This document shows, piece after piece, positions 52,066 through 63,441 of a stretch of DNA of 64,000 bases (the first letter of the stretch is position 1; the number at the start of each line of letters is the position of its first letter). Below the pieces are notes generated by a model. That model did not search any database, was not told the DNA's origin, and worked only from the letters and a program-made list of their open reading frames with translations. The translations under genes were made by a program, and so were the position numbers. The stretch is from Cristatella mucedo (Eukaryota > Bryozoa > Phylactolaemata > Cristatellidae). Location of the stretch: positions 1,068,501-1,132,500 of the forward strand of contig WPIO01000025.1 of the NCBI GenBank assembly GCA_009760855.2. Reading direction: 5' to 3'.

Positions 52066-52434
52066 AAATGTGTTTATTTAACGTAAATATAAGCGTACGA
52101 TGGCTACCATGTTGAGCAGTCTGCTATGAGCACTGTGTCCAAAGCATATCTGACATAGCCGTATGAACAAACGACGCCGTATTAGCTGAAAAAACCTCCC
52201 AGCTAATGCCAAGTGAACCGCTAAATGGAAACCTGAGCTCGGCTGGGCACCGGCGGCTGAGAATGGCCGGCAGCTGCTATTAGGTGGAACTGCCGGTGGC
52301 CTGACCTCTTCAACCCTGCTTCTTCTGTTTGGTGGAGCGAAGGACCACCTGACCAAGAGTACGCCGGAGTAAACCTGGTTTAGGAGCCCTCACATGTCAC
52401 TCGGTAACAGCCGAAATCCTTTATAATATTATAA

Positions 52435-52545
52435 GATAATATAATATCATTAATTCGAATAGCACACTGAGAAAACTTAATCTATTTCCGGGTGCTTGGC
52501 ATACGCCCCAGACCTGGAGCTCAAGACTTCGGTCATCACATTCAT
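52435..52545 (-). mobile_element. SINE-A, truncated
   Basis: AATAGCACACTGAGAAAACT, TAATCTATTTCCGGGTGCTT, then CCCCAGACCTGGAGCTCAAG and ACTTCGGTCATCACA. The 3' stem-loop and B-box region are present and the A-box head is missing. Confidence 0.72.
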
Positions 52546-53655
52546 TTAATAATAATAATAATAGTAACAATTCATTTGAATAGCATCCTCGGAGAACTTT
52601 CCAGGCACTTTACTTATGCTGTTAAAGAAGCGGGATCAAATGAATTACGGTAGCATGTACATCGTCAACTAGCATATCATGGTTAGTGGCGACATGCAAT
52701 GTATCAACGTGTTAAATATGGTTAGTGGTAGCATGCACAGTGTCAGTGCACATAAGCACACAAATGACGAATGACAAGGCTCCACTAAATGCCGCAATAA
52801 ACAGGAGCATTGTAAGCTTCTTTTTTAAATGTTGTCAAGTCAGAGGGTGTCATGACGTCAGTCGCGAGTGAGTTCCTGGCTTTGGGAGCATAACCAAAGG
52901 CTTGGTCTCCAAATGATTTTAGGTTCGCACGAGGTGCAGCTGAACGATTTGATTCATAAAAGTGGATGTTACAACGCTTAGCTCGGTGGGGGACTAGATC
53001 CGATAGGTAGGCAGGAGCCAACTAATGAAGGGATCTTACTGTGAGTGACTGACAGAGCCTTAAGTCGATTCGCTGCTTGATTGGGAGCCAGTGGAGCTCG
53101 GCGAGATGTGGTGTACTGTGTGCAACTGCATCGCTCACGACGGACAAGCCTTGCTGCAGAGTTTTACACCGACTGTAAGCGCCAGATTGCACAGGCGGGT
53201 AGACCACCAAGCAGTAAGTCACGGAAGTCGAGACGGGATGTCACAAATGCATGGACCAATTTGGATATGATATTCCGGTCAAAGTTATGTAGCTGAAAGT
53301 AGGCAGACTTGACTTTGTAGCTGATGTGGTCATCTAGTGAAAGGTCTATTTCGAACAAGACGTCCAGATTTCGCGAAGATACATCAGTATATACTAGCAG
53401 AGCAGATTGTGAGCATTCATTTTTCCAATTTCTATCCCACTTGGTTTTCCCATGAGTAGCAAGTTGGTTTTTATCGTCATTCAATTTGAGAAAGTTTGCT
53501 ACCATCCATGTTCGGATGGCAGCAATACAGGCAGCAAGGGAGTTGAGAGAATTCGACGTACTGGAGTGCTGGGAGGGATCAAAGCAAGGGTACAACTGAG
53601 TGTCATCTGCATAGAAGTTAAAGCCTAGCTTGTGCATGGCGATCACATTGGAAAG
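52546..53655 (-). mobile_element. LINE-A, 3' half of a split copy
   Basis: AATAATAATAATAGTAACAA tail, 3' UTR, RT C-terminus in broken frames (52785-53222) and RT palm (53164-53646: MIAMHKLGFNFYADDTQLYP, with an intact YADD box). It breaks inside the palm just after PLSNVIAMH. Confidence 0.87.
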
Positions 53656-54246
53656 AGGAGTTCGAAGCCAACGTGCTCTTGATTAATCGAAACCGGCTAC
53701 CGTGCCACGCTGTCGAGGCATGCCAGACCGCAGCCATGGCATTCAGGATGATAAAGCAGGACCGATCGGTCTTCCTCTTTCGGAAGGTAAGGTCAGGCAG
53801 GCAGCATGACCTGCGATGGCTTGATGACCTTTGGTTTAGGTAACGCCTTGTCATTTCAAAACTAACTTTGCGAGTGACGGTGCCTCGTTTGCGAGCCGTT
53901 TGCTGGCTTCTGATAACATAGGAGTGCTCAGCTATTTTTCAAAGGTGCTAGGTTTGACGTTGGTGGACCAGTGACACGACTGTTCGTTTTCCCGGGTTGG
54001 TTCGATCTAATGGAAGATGCAGCTCCCATTTTCCCATGGTGCAGCTGTTCAAGACAGGAAGCCTATCTCCAACGCTGAACTGCAGTAAAATGCTACGGCT
54101 TCAAGTGTGTTACTGCCTGTCTCTGCTTCGCAGCATTGCATCAAATCGTGGTTGCCCCAAAAAATAAATGGTGCACAAGAGAAAGTGAGAGTGGGGAGAA
54201 ATAGGTGAGAGGGAGAAGACTGAGTGAGTGAGTGAGAAAGAGAGAG

Positions 54247-54342
<96 letters not shown>

Positions 54343-54384
54343 CTTGCATACACATGCATGATTGTGAGCAAAGCAGAGCTGACC
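53656..54384 (+). other. segment inside the split LINE, with exon-like frame and (GA)n
   Basis: This block separates the two halves of a LINE-A. Its plus strand holds an open stretch (about 53655-53842) reading EEFEANVLLINRNRLPCHAV, EACQTAAMAFRMIKQDRSVF and LFRK followed by GTAAGG, which looks like a splice donor. I recognise no family. The (GA)n run at 54250-54340 is near its right end. It may be a captured host exon, a true exon of a plus-strand gene, or chance. Confidence 0.35.
54250..54340. repeat. (AG)n microsatellite
   Basis: A pure AG run of about 45 units, with an interrupted GA-rich lead-in from 54178. The Ser-Leu frames on the minus strand are artefacts. Confidence 0.97.
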
Positions 54385-55915
54385 AAGCAGAGCCCTGAGG
54401 TACCCCATACTTTAGTGTTCTTCTGATGATCTTGGGTGTGTTTGCATCAATATTCCGTATTATCCCACTGAGATAGAATCTGAATCATTGCAGTGCAGCT
54501 CCAGTGGTGCCCAGGCGATATGAGAGACCCTTAAGAAGGAATTGGTGATCGATAGTATCAAAAGCTGCTGAAAAATCAAGCAAAACAAGCAGAGCAACTG
54601 TACCTATGTCTGCATTCTTACGAAGGTCGTTATACACCCGAAGCGATGCTGACTCTATGAGTGAGTAGCTCTAAAATCAGACTAGAACTTACGTATTAGG
54701 TTTGAAGTTTTAATGTAAGAGTTCAGCTGGTCTGACGCAACCCATTCCAGTGTCTTCGATTGGAACGGTAGAATGGAGGCTGGGCTGAAGCAGCTGGACT
54801 TCTCTTGGTCTAGTGCTGCTTTCTTAGTTAAGTGTCCTATCAATAGCCTTTTTGGAAGGTGCATGGACATGACCTGAGGATCAGGGCATATATATCATGT
54901 TAGCTATGCACGGCAGCAGCAGATCTCTGCAAAGTAGACGTAGGACAGTGGGAATAGGGTCTAGAGGACTAGCAGTCTTCTTTGACTGGAAGATTAATTT
55001 CAGGATGAGGTCGGTCGTGGCATCCTTTTGGTAGACATTGAGGTGCTGCATGGAATCGAGAGGGAGGGGTCCTGTGGCGTTGGTATTGAGGGCCAAGAGT
55101 CCAGAGGGAATGCTGCTACCGTAAGGATGGACTCTCTGATCTTGTCCATCTTGTTGACAAAGAAGCTAGAGAAGCGATCAGCTAGATCACCACAATGATC
55201 ACTAGGTAAGGAGCTAGCCTGACAGTGGTTAAAGAGACGGTTGATGGTAGGCATCAGCAGTCGGATTGTGGATCTGGGATTCAACTATACTTTTATAGAA
55301 GCTAGACTTGGCCTTTGCTAGGCTCGATTGGGACGATCTATATTAGTCTTCCCATGCCTGACGATGGAGTCATTCCAGACCTGTTATATGCTTTTTCGAG
55401 CGTTCGCTTAGTAAACCTAGCCAGTTGCACGCCTGCTTTTAAAAATAGGCCGTCTGACAGAGGGCGAACAGTGTACTTAGTCAGAGGTGCAAACTCGTTT
55501 AGTATGTCAGCTAATGTCGTGTGGTAGCACTCTACCAATGACGACAGGTAGGAAGGAGGAGGAATGCAGGAGGGCGAAGAAGATATTTTCAAATGGACAG
55601 CTTCGATGTCAAGAGTCTTGAGATTTCGCGACTCACAGATGATTTTGGATACAGAGGAGGGCACACACTGCAAACTGAATGAGATCAGCGTGTGGTCAGA
55701 TGGGCAGAATTTGTAATAATAAGGGATGATAGCAAGCACTTGTGGGTGAAAATTTGATCTAGTGTGTAACCACTGTTGTCAGTGGGGTCATGCACATGTG
55801 CTCCAAGAGAAAATGAGTCAGTCAGTGCACTTCATCATGACCTCAGTAATTAAATGTGAGCACTTTAATCTATGAAATCACTTTCGATTGAGTCCATCCA
55901 AGAGACGGCTTTCAC
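54385..55915 (-). mobile_element. LINE-A, 5' half of a split copy (RT palm, linker, endonuclease)
   Basis: On the minus strand, from 55915 down: endonuclease end with SDHTLISFSL (about 55690), linker (55000-55530), RT N-terminus (54881-55096: SKKTASPLDPIPTVLRLLCR), fingers (54682-54870: PASILPFQSKTLEWVASDQL) and palm up to the GVPQGS block at about 54390, where it breaks. It continues in the 52546-53655 piece. Confidence 0.87.
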
Positions 55916-55921
55916 TGCTGC

Positions 55922-56850
55922 TTATGGGCAAACCAAGTGTGACTCGGAAACTGACTAGACTATCGCTCAAACTCTGCTCCGCCAGTTTATCTCTTGTTAC
56001 AATCTGTACGAAATCTAGGTGACTTGTTCCAGAGTGACCTCTCGCTAGACAACCAAATCAGCTCCGCAGTCAAGGCTGCCAACTTTCAGCTGCATAATAT
56101 TTCTAAAATTCGGGCTTGCTTAGACAGGTATACTACATCCAAATTGGTCCATGCATTTGTAATATCCAGTCTCGACTTCTGTAACTTGCCATTTGCTGGC
56201 CAACCGGCCTGTGAAATCAGGAGCTTACAGTTGGTACAAAACCAGCTCAGTTTTTATCGTGAGCGACGCTGCTGCGCACAGCACACCACTTCTCGCCGAG
56301 CTCCACTGGCTCCCAATTACGCAGCCTATCTACTTCAAAGTTCTGTCACTCACTTTTACGTGCCTTCATTCTCTGGCACCAGCCTACCTATCAGATTTAC
56401 TCCCCCACCAGGCCAAGCATAGCATGACCTGCTGTTTTGACTCAAATCGTTGAGCTATACCTTGTACGAAACTTAACAACTTTGGAGACCGTGCCTTTAG
56501 TTAATATGATCCCAAAGCCAGGACCTCACTCCCGCCTGACGTTGCGACATCCCGACATGAAATATAAAAAGAGCCTTAAAACACATCTTGTTATTACAGC
56601 ATTTAGTGGGTCCATGTGATTCATCCTTCGTGTGCTTGTTCGAGCTGATACAGTGGCTGTTGCTACTAACCACACCTACATGTTGACCCAGTGCATGTCA
56701 TGTCTAACAATGTTCAGCTAGATGGCATTGCAACTGTTAGCCACTAATACTTGGTCATGCTTTCTTTACAGTATCTGTAAGGTGCATAGAGAGAGATTCA
56801 GTTCTCTGAGGGCGCTACATAAATGTATCATAATTATTATTATTCGAAGC
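55922..56850 (+). mobile_element. LINE-A 3' copy, head-to-head with the preceding one
   Basis: RT C-terminus in shifted frames: NLGDLFQSDLSLDNQISSAV, LVHAFVISSLDFCNLPFAGQ, LLAELHWLPITQPIYFKVLS. The 3' end GTGCATAGAGAGAGATTCAG then TTCTCTGAGGGCGCTACATA is followed by an ATTATTATTATT tail near 56835. Confidence 0.88.
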
Positions 56851-57201
56851 TAAAGGTTATCCTATCGTGTTTGGTTTGTCAGGAAGGAGACTCCCAGCAG
56901 GAATGGCCAAGGTTGTTGTGGTCAGCAACTTGCCTAATTTTGAATACTCTGAAACGTTGGCTATTCAGATTGAGACTGATAGCTTCGACGTGATGTTTTA
57001 AGATCTCCCTCCCCAAAATAATTGATTGACCTTTCTTCCCCTCCCTAATGACACTCGAGACAGTCAGGCTGGGCATTTAGGAGCGAGCGCCCACCCATAC
57101 TGCTGGCTAGATATTGGGCAACGTCGGCCAGTAGCTTCAAGAGCTGGAGCCAGCCAGCCACCACGACTAGCCGATAAATAACCTTCGAGGACTGACAACA
57201 C

Positions 57202-57275
57202 GGGCCTCATTAAGAGGGGCATTGCTGGCCACACGTTAGGGCCTCATTAAGAGGGGCATTGCTGGCCACACGTTA
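57202..57275. repeat. perfect 37-bp tandem duplication
   Basis: GGGCCTCATTAAGAGGGGCA and the next 17 bases occur twice back to back (57202-57238 and 57239-57275). Confidence 0.95.
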
Positions 57276-57409
57276 GTGGCTCCATGGTGCATGGTGCGAC
57301 AGGCTTTAAGCAGCCACGCTCGAGTTGTGCAGCCACGTTCGGAGCAAGCAGCCGTTCCACCCCTGCAACTTTCACTGAATCACAGGGCAGATTGTGTTCG
57401 ACTGATCGC

Positions 57410-57605
57410 TTGCATCTACTTCCTCACTGCTCATTACCGTGACTTTGTTCCTGACTCAGCTGTGCTTCTTACGTTCTCTTAGTTGCGTGACATGTAGTCT
57501 TCGTGCAAAGTGTATACTCACCGAAATCTGCTTAGGCTTTCGAGTGTGCTACAGAAAACTCGCCTGCGCAACACACACTTAGTCATAGTGGGTTTGGGGA
57601 GTACA
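57410..57605 (+). mobile_element. LINE-B 3' fragment
   Basis: Resembles the last 200 bases of the LINE-B at 32194-32681: CCTGACTCAGCTGTGCTTCT, ACGTTCTCTTAGTTGCGTGA, CCGAAATCTGCTTAGGCTTT and GTGTGCTACAGAAAACT. Confidence 0.75.
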
Positions 57606-58104
57606 GACAGGAGGAGGTAAATTACAACACAGCTACCGTAAGCTGCTGACAGCATTGGCACACTATATAAAGGCAGCTGGTGCAGCTGCCCTAACGGCAG
57701 GCAGCCCACAGGACGGGGGGGGGGGGAGGTGCCACAATTGCCGTCACGCCGCACGTCCCACGCTGTCGGTGCACACGACCGGTTGGGGTCAGCGCTTAAT
57801 GCACTGCTTCGCATTGAACGAGCTCCGAGTCTTCTCTTCGTTTTAATAAATAGACCGACTTACAGCCAACACAGGTTTCGACCGGTCGAATGCGAATAAT
57901 ACTGGCACCAACCGGCCGTCAACAGAAACGCTGCTACGTAATGGTAGCTGCAGCTAAGCAGCAAGGACGCTCTATGAGAGCAAACCCTGAGCAACCTGCC
58001 ACAAATCACAAATCTCGAGGAGTTTTCGAGGTCGCTCGAGTGCCACCTTTATGCTCCACTCAATAGGCCAGCTACTGAGCCACGTCGGAACGACGCCCTC
58101 GCAC

Positions 58105-58269
58105 TCAGTAGTCACGCACAAACTTGACCTCTCGGTTTGCCTGGGCGGCCGTCACTCGTAACGACACGTCGTTCGAGCGCCTCTTCTTCCAAGCGCCGGT
58201 GTCTGCACTGTTCAGCTCATTCTCTGCCTCCGGCTCGCCGCCGCCGGCAGACTCACTACCGCGGCTCAT
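58105..58269 (-). CDS. possible short first exon in a GC-rich block, unidentified
   Basis: An ATG at 58269 opens 54 codons: MSRGSESAGGGEPEAENELN, then SADTGAWKKRRSNDVSLRVT and a charged end (NREVKFVRDY) before TGA at 58105. Potential donors (GAG|GTCAAG, TTT|GTGCGT) lie before the stop, so it may be a first coding exon. The surrounding 58.1-58.4 kb block is CpG-rich like the known exons. I recognise no family, and the plus-strand frames over the same bases are alternatives. Confidence 0.35.
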   Translation of the reverse strand: MSRGSESAGGGEPEAENELNSADTGAWKKRRSNDVSLRVTAAQANREVKFVRDY

Positions 58270-58555
58270 GCGTCGCGCTGCAACGAGCAGAGGCCGCAGG
58301 CGGCATCGACACGTCAGCAGAGCACATGCTATGCTGGAGAGACACGTGGCACAAGCGACTGACAGAGCATGTTGCAACATCTGCTGCCAAACTGCCCCGA
58401 GGTGGCTGTTGGCACGTTTCTCGGCTGTCCAGGTGTGTTAAAATGCAGCTGTTTTTTCACTCGAAGAAGCGCCTTCACTTGATCATTAGCCCCACAGATT
58501 TGCACATGCCTGCCACACGCTCACACGAGAGCACTCACGCACACGCACGCGCGCA

Positions 58556-58560
<5 letters not shown>

Positions 58561-58613
<53 letters not shown>

Positions 58614-58615
58614 CA
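58561..58615. repeat. (AC)n microsatellite
   Basis: A nearly pure AC run with a CACGCACGCGCG lead-in. Confidence 0.96.
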
Positions 58616-58749
58616 TATTTGCTCTCACGAAGCTGAAAACACAAGCCACCTCGTAAGCACTCATAAACAAGGGGATGCATAATATGGCAGAGACACTGAG
58701 CAATGGGAGTCAGAATAAATTTTAAAAACCATATGCTACAGCAAAAAAT

Positions 58750-58893
58750 ATAATTCATTTGTATAGCGCCTTAAGAGAGCTTAATCTCTATTCAGACGCT
58801 TCCCATAGGCCTTGGGGCTCGAGCCCACCACCTTAAACAGACCTTGGTCGGGGCGAGCACCTTAAAATACCACTAGACCAAATCAGCTCGGCA
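58750..58893 (-). mobile_element. SINE-A copy
   Basis: TTCATTTGTATAGCGCCTTA, AGAGAGCTTAATCTCTATTC, then GGGGCTCGAGCCCACCACCT and ACTAGACCAAATCAGCTCGG. This is the full head-to-tail arrangement of the family, reversed. Confidence 0.88.
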
Positions 58894-60525
58894 ACATAGC
58901 AGATGCTTGATGGCTGTCTTGAGTCCAAATATTCGAAGCTAAATAACAACCTCACGATGCTGTGGCATGAACAGCTGCAACTAGTCATGGTCTGAAAAAT
59001 AATTAATCTAGTTGAGCAATCAAATCAAAGCCATCCGGACTTCAACGTACAGTTGCTTTAGCCTAAAAGCATATTACCCGCAACTAAGAAATCTATAATG
59101 TACACGGAGTTTCGTTTAAATAGCGGCCATGCCATAGTGTCACGTGACTAGACAGACTACAGTTTGAGTGTAGTGCTGACCACCACCTCAGCCAGTATGG
59201 CACTAGCTCATCAGGAACCATGCAAAGTGAAAACAGATTAGGCCAAACTGAAGGTATGGTTGGCTCTTGCCACTTTTCTTAGCAATGCTTTAAACACAGA
59301 CTTGAAGCATGTACTTCACAGCAGCCTTTGCGGGCACTTAAGTTCTCGATTTCGAAAGGGATCACAGCTATTTTGGAACCGAATTTGTATACTTCCTTTC
59401 CGGCATAAGTAGGGTAAAAAAGTGATAAAGTTTTCTTCAAGAATTAATACTGTCTTGAACTGAGCACATGAGCGATCGTAAAGTCTTGTAGTTATCGTCA
59501 ATAAATTACACAATGCATACATGTTGCAAGATACGAGTGTTATTGTACTTCAGATTATGCAGAACGGTAGTAGAGTTGTTACTGTGGCTTCGAGAGCTGA
59601 GTTTTGGCTACTCTTTGTTAATCCATGGTTCTAGCTAGGACATGAGCCAAGTAGTAGGTCGTATTGTGCCTCCCACTCTGCCCAGACCCCACATGCTCTG
59701 TACCACTGAGAGGTTAATCTCAATAGCTTTCTTGAGATCTTTTGAGAATCTTTGAGACGACAGTCATAATAGCGGTACCATCTTAGTAGTACTATAAATA
59801 TTACAAAGGGCACAACGTAAATGTGACGTCGAAGACTTGAGCCTACAGACTCAATAACTCATTCACGGACCCACATTCAAAATAAGGTAGATCTGTACCT
59901 TAAATGGACTCACTACACCTCGGCTTCATGCTTATTCTGGGAAGCCGTGGAGAATAGCAGTTGCATATACAACACTCGACTTTATTTTCTTACCAATAAA
60001 ATTGCCTTCGTTACTTAGGGCTACTACATGCCTCCCCAGAATCACAGTGAGCGTGCGGAAATGCCGACTCCCCAAACTTAATGCATTCCATGCATAACGG
60101 TACTCAAACTTATAAATTAAGCAGTAAGGCACCGTAGACATTGACGGGGAGAGGACTGGCATCAGTTCTTTCACTGCCCAGGCATATCCACAGAATATCT
60201 ATATTTATTTAGATATTATCAAATGCGTAGTCAAAGGCTTTTGGTGCTGCTAACCGGTTGGCTAGAAAGTAAATGTGGTTGGATCCAAAAGTGAGCACAG
60301 CATACTGGATACAGCAAGTGGCAGCACAGAAATAGAGTAAAGCAATCTAGATCAATGGTAAGGTCAGAGAAAAAACTGGGTCTAGAGTAGTGTGATAATG
60401 GTAGAAAACTCAGATTAGTAGAGTTCCATGTCGACCCCTTGGCTGTACGGCAGGCCTCGAGTGGGGTGGCATACAAGTGTGTGCACACATATGCACGCCT
60501 GTGTATAAAGTGTGCGTGCGGTCGT
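58894..60525. other. nothing recognised
   Basis: No supported gene, RNA or repeat. Confidence 0.45.
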
Positions 60526-60527
60526 GT

Positions 60528-60558
<31 letters not shown>

Positions 60559-60825
60559 TGCACTTGATAAAGCGCCCTCAGAGAACTCAAACTCTTTCTA
60601 GGCGCTTTACATTTGCTGCAAAGGGAAATGCAACTGAATGGTGAGTAATATCATGCTTGATAAACAACATGAATAACATGGTTAGGGGTGACATGCACAG
60701 GGTCAGAATGCAAATGTGGTTAGTGGCAGCATGCACAGTGACAGCATGCATAAGCACATGAAGGACGAATCACAGGGACCCACTAAATGCTGTCCTAAAT
60801 AGGAGTGTTTTTAAGTCTTTTTTGC
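60528..60825 (-). mobile_element. LINE-A 3' tail fragment
   Basis: A long (AAT)n tail (60529-60555), then GCACTTGATAAAGCGCCCTC, TCTTTCTAGGCGCTTTACAT and the 3' UTR up to CACTAAATGCTGTCCTAAAT. The stem-loop arms are both preserved. Confidence 0.9.
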
Positions 60826-61820
60826 ATGCGTGTGAGTGTATGTAGGTGAGTGTGTGAGTGAAATACAATACAATCTGTTAAACAGCATAAGGATCAGCAT
60901 AAAGAACACAGATAACAATCTTAATGGGCTGCCAGAATTGGAGGGCACATTGCATTGGATATATTTTGATTACCAATCCGATTGCTAAGATTGCATTGCT
61001 TGCAAAGATTCCAAAAAAGATTGAACTACCAGAACTGTACAGCCCCTTGGCTAGGAACATGGTTTCAAGTTGACAGAAAACGAGGTTCAGCCCCAGGGTT
61101 GCATTAGACGACCCGGTAAGATGCAAATTAAAACTGGCTTACAGAACGAACCCGGGTCCTCACCGGCAAAAAACCTTGTGGCTACTGGGCAGGTATTGTT
61201 CACTAGAGAGATGCTGCGAGCTGGCACACCAGGGGACAAACACTGAGCTGACCTTTGGTATGGTGTTTCCACTGGAAACACGTGGGCATCGTGCACGCCA
61301 TCTTATCTACGGTGCTACAACCAATCTCAATCCGGTGACAACGAAATGAAAACAAATTTGGAACACAAGATCCTACCACAAGCCCTAGTCAGATGCTAGC
61401 CGTCAGCATCAGGGTTCACGACACCAGTCGTCAGGCGGCTGTGCATTGGCATAAGCACAGGATCACGTTGGCAAAAGATTACATTTTTAAGGATAGAGAT
61501 TGCATCATATGCTGAGCGCTGCAATGATCCAGCCGACCAAAGCACAACGGTTGACAAAATCGTACAATCCAAATGCACCTAATGGTGTCACTCTAATGCA
61601 TGCAAAAATAACTGCAGCCAATTGCAGCTCAACATACCATAAACTGAGCCGAGTGAGTCGGGCACATCAGATTTGCGCTTCCGAGAGTTGAGGCTAGGTA
61701 AGGTTAAGGGCGTGCTTATGTGAGCCTGCTCCTTCCAGTCAGCCGACAACCGAGGAGCATCATCACAAACCCTGCAGAGTTGCGAAAGTGGCAGCCGATA
61801 TAAACGCAAGTGAAAGTTCA
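60826..61820. other. nothing firmly recognised
   Basis: Frames at 60878-61126 and 61087-61296 on the minus strand show no family match. Confidence 0.4.
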
Positions 61821-61834
61821 GCATAGCACTACCA

Positions 61835-61870
61835 TCGATATGAGAGTGCATATCGATATGAGAGTGCGAT
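61835..61870. repeat. short tandem duplication of about 18 bp
   Basis: ATCGATATGAGAGTGC occurs twice in direct succession. Confidence 0.85.
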
Positions 61871-61911
61871 TTAGTCAACATTGTAAACAAAGGCAAGCAT
61901 TGTGCAAAACC

Positions 61912-62109
61912 AAGGTCAGAACTCTGGATGATCACGATCGGGTATGGAATCAGCTAGCCATCCTAAGCCAGCCACCGAATCCTCCTAGGATGATTTCAAG
62001 CTGCCGAGAATATGCACGCATGCCACCAACTGATCTCCGGGTGATCGACGAGGCAAGGACCGTTGCTAGCAGCTTGCAGGCCCAGGCCCAGCTCTCAGTG
62101 CTCCATGCT
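61912..62109 (+). CDS. possible internal exon, unidentified
   Basis: An open plus-strand stretch reads VRTLDDHDRVWNQLAILSQP, then PNPPRMISSCREYARMPPTD and LRVIDEARTVASSLQAQAQL SVLHA, followed by a good donor GCT|GTAAGA at 62110. The helix-rich composition looks like protein, but the acceptor is weak (AACCAAG at about 61911). I recognise no family. It could belong to the same gene as the frame at 63130-63441. Confidence 0.38.
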
Positions 62110-62157
62110 GTAAGAACAAATCTAGTCAAACCGAAACAGACAGAGAGCTGGAAATGT

Positions 62158-62160
<3 letters not shown>

Positions 62161-62193
<33 letters not shown>
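62161..62193. repeat. (CA)n microsatellite
   Basis: A pure CA run of about 16 units. Confidence 0.96.
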
Positions 62194-62196
<3 letters not shown>

Positions 62197-62274
62197 GAGA
62201 AGGGACACGAGCCAGACAGACAGAGAAATGACAACAAGTTAACCAAAATCGTTTAGCTTATCTTTGAACCGACC

Positions 62275-62795
62275 TCAAACCGTATGGAGACCGTGCCATT
62301 AGTTTGCAAGCTACCAAAGCCAGAAACTCACTCCTGACTGACGTCACATCACTCCTGACTTGACGGCATTTAAACAGAAGCTAATAATAATAATAATTCA
62401 CTTGATAAAGCGCCCTCAGAGAACTTAATCTCTCTCTAGGCGCTTTACATTTACTGTAAAGTGAAATGCAATTGAATGGTAAGTAAAATCATGCTTGAAA
62501 AACAAACGAAATGAATAATATGGTTAGGGGTGACATGCACAGGGTCAGCATGCAAATGTGGTTAGTGGCAGCATGCACAGTGTCAGCACGCATAAGCACA
62601 TCAATAACGAACCTCTTACTCACAGCATTTGCTGGGTACTTGTGAATTGTTCTTTATAATGCATGCCGACACTGTGCATGTTACCACTAACCAATTGACT
62701 TAGTTCCATTAAAGCATATCTAAAGTGACTAGAAAGATATCAAGTTCTCTGAGGGTGCCATACAAATGTATTCATGCTATTATTATTATTAACCC
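62275..62795 (+). mobile_element. LINE-A 3' copy split by a nested reverse copy
   Basis: The outer plus-strand element is 62275-62381 (GGAGACCGTGCCATTAGTTT, ACTTGACGGCATTTAAACAG) and 62611-62795 (CTTACTCACAGCATTTGCTG, AGTTCTCTGAGGGTGCCATA and an ATTATTATTATT tail). Confidence 0.82.
62382..62610 (-). mobile_element. LINE-A 3' tail copy nested in another LINE-A
   Basis: AATAATAATAATAATTCACT, TGATAAAGCGCCCTCAGAGA, TCTCTAGGCGCTTTACATTT and the 3' UTR to about CGCATAAGCACATCAATAAC. It interrupts the plus-strand copy between its RT end and its 3' UTR. Confidence 0.85.
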
Positions 62796-63129
62796 TAAGC
62801 AACCAGATTTGGAGTGCTTGCTATAACGGCTAAATGAATTCAAATCAAGCGGCTATAAGCCCCCACATTGAAAACTACTGTGCTGATAAGCCGACACAGA
62901 GGTTCTGCAGCACTGCCACTATAGACCGGTCACCCACCCCAGTATGGCATTGCTCTGCATTTCGGCTTGCGTCATATGATTAGACATTAAATTTCTTCTG
63001 TGGCAAATACAGAGCCCAAAGATCACCAGCTGTGGAAGTTAATTTGCATAAAGTTACATAAACTCGTAGAAAACTTGTAAACTTATAGAAATAATAACTT
63101 ACAAATGTATAACCTTAAAACTTATAGAG

Positions 63130-63441
<312 letters not shown>

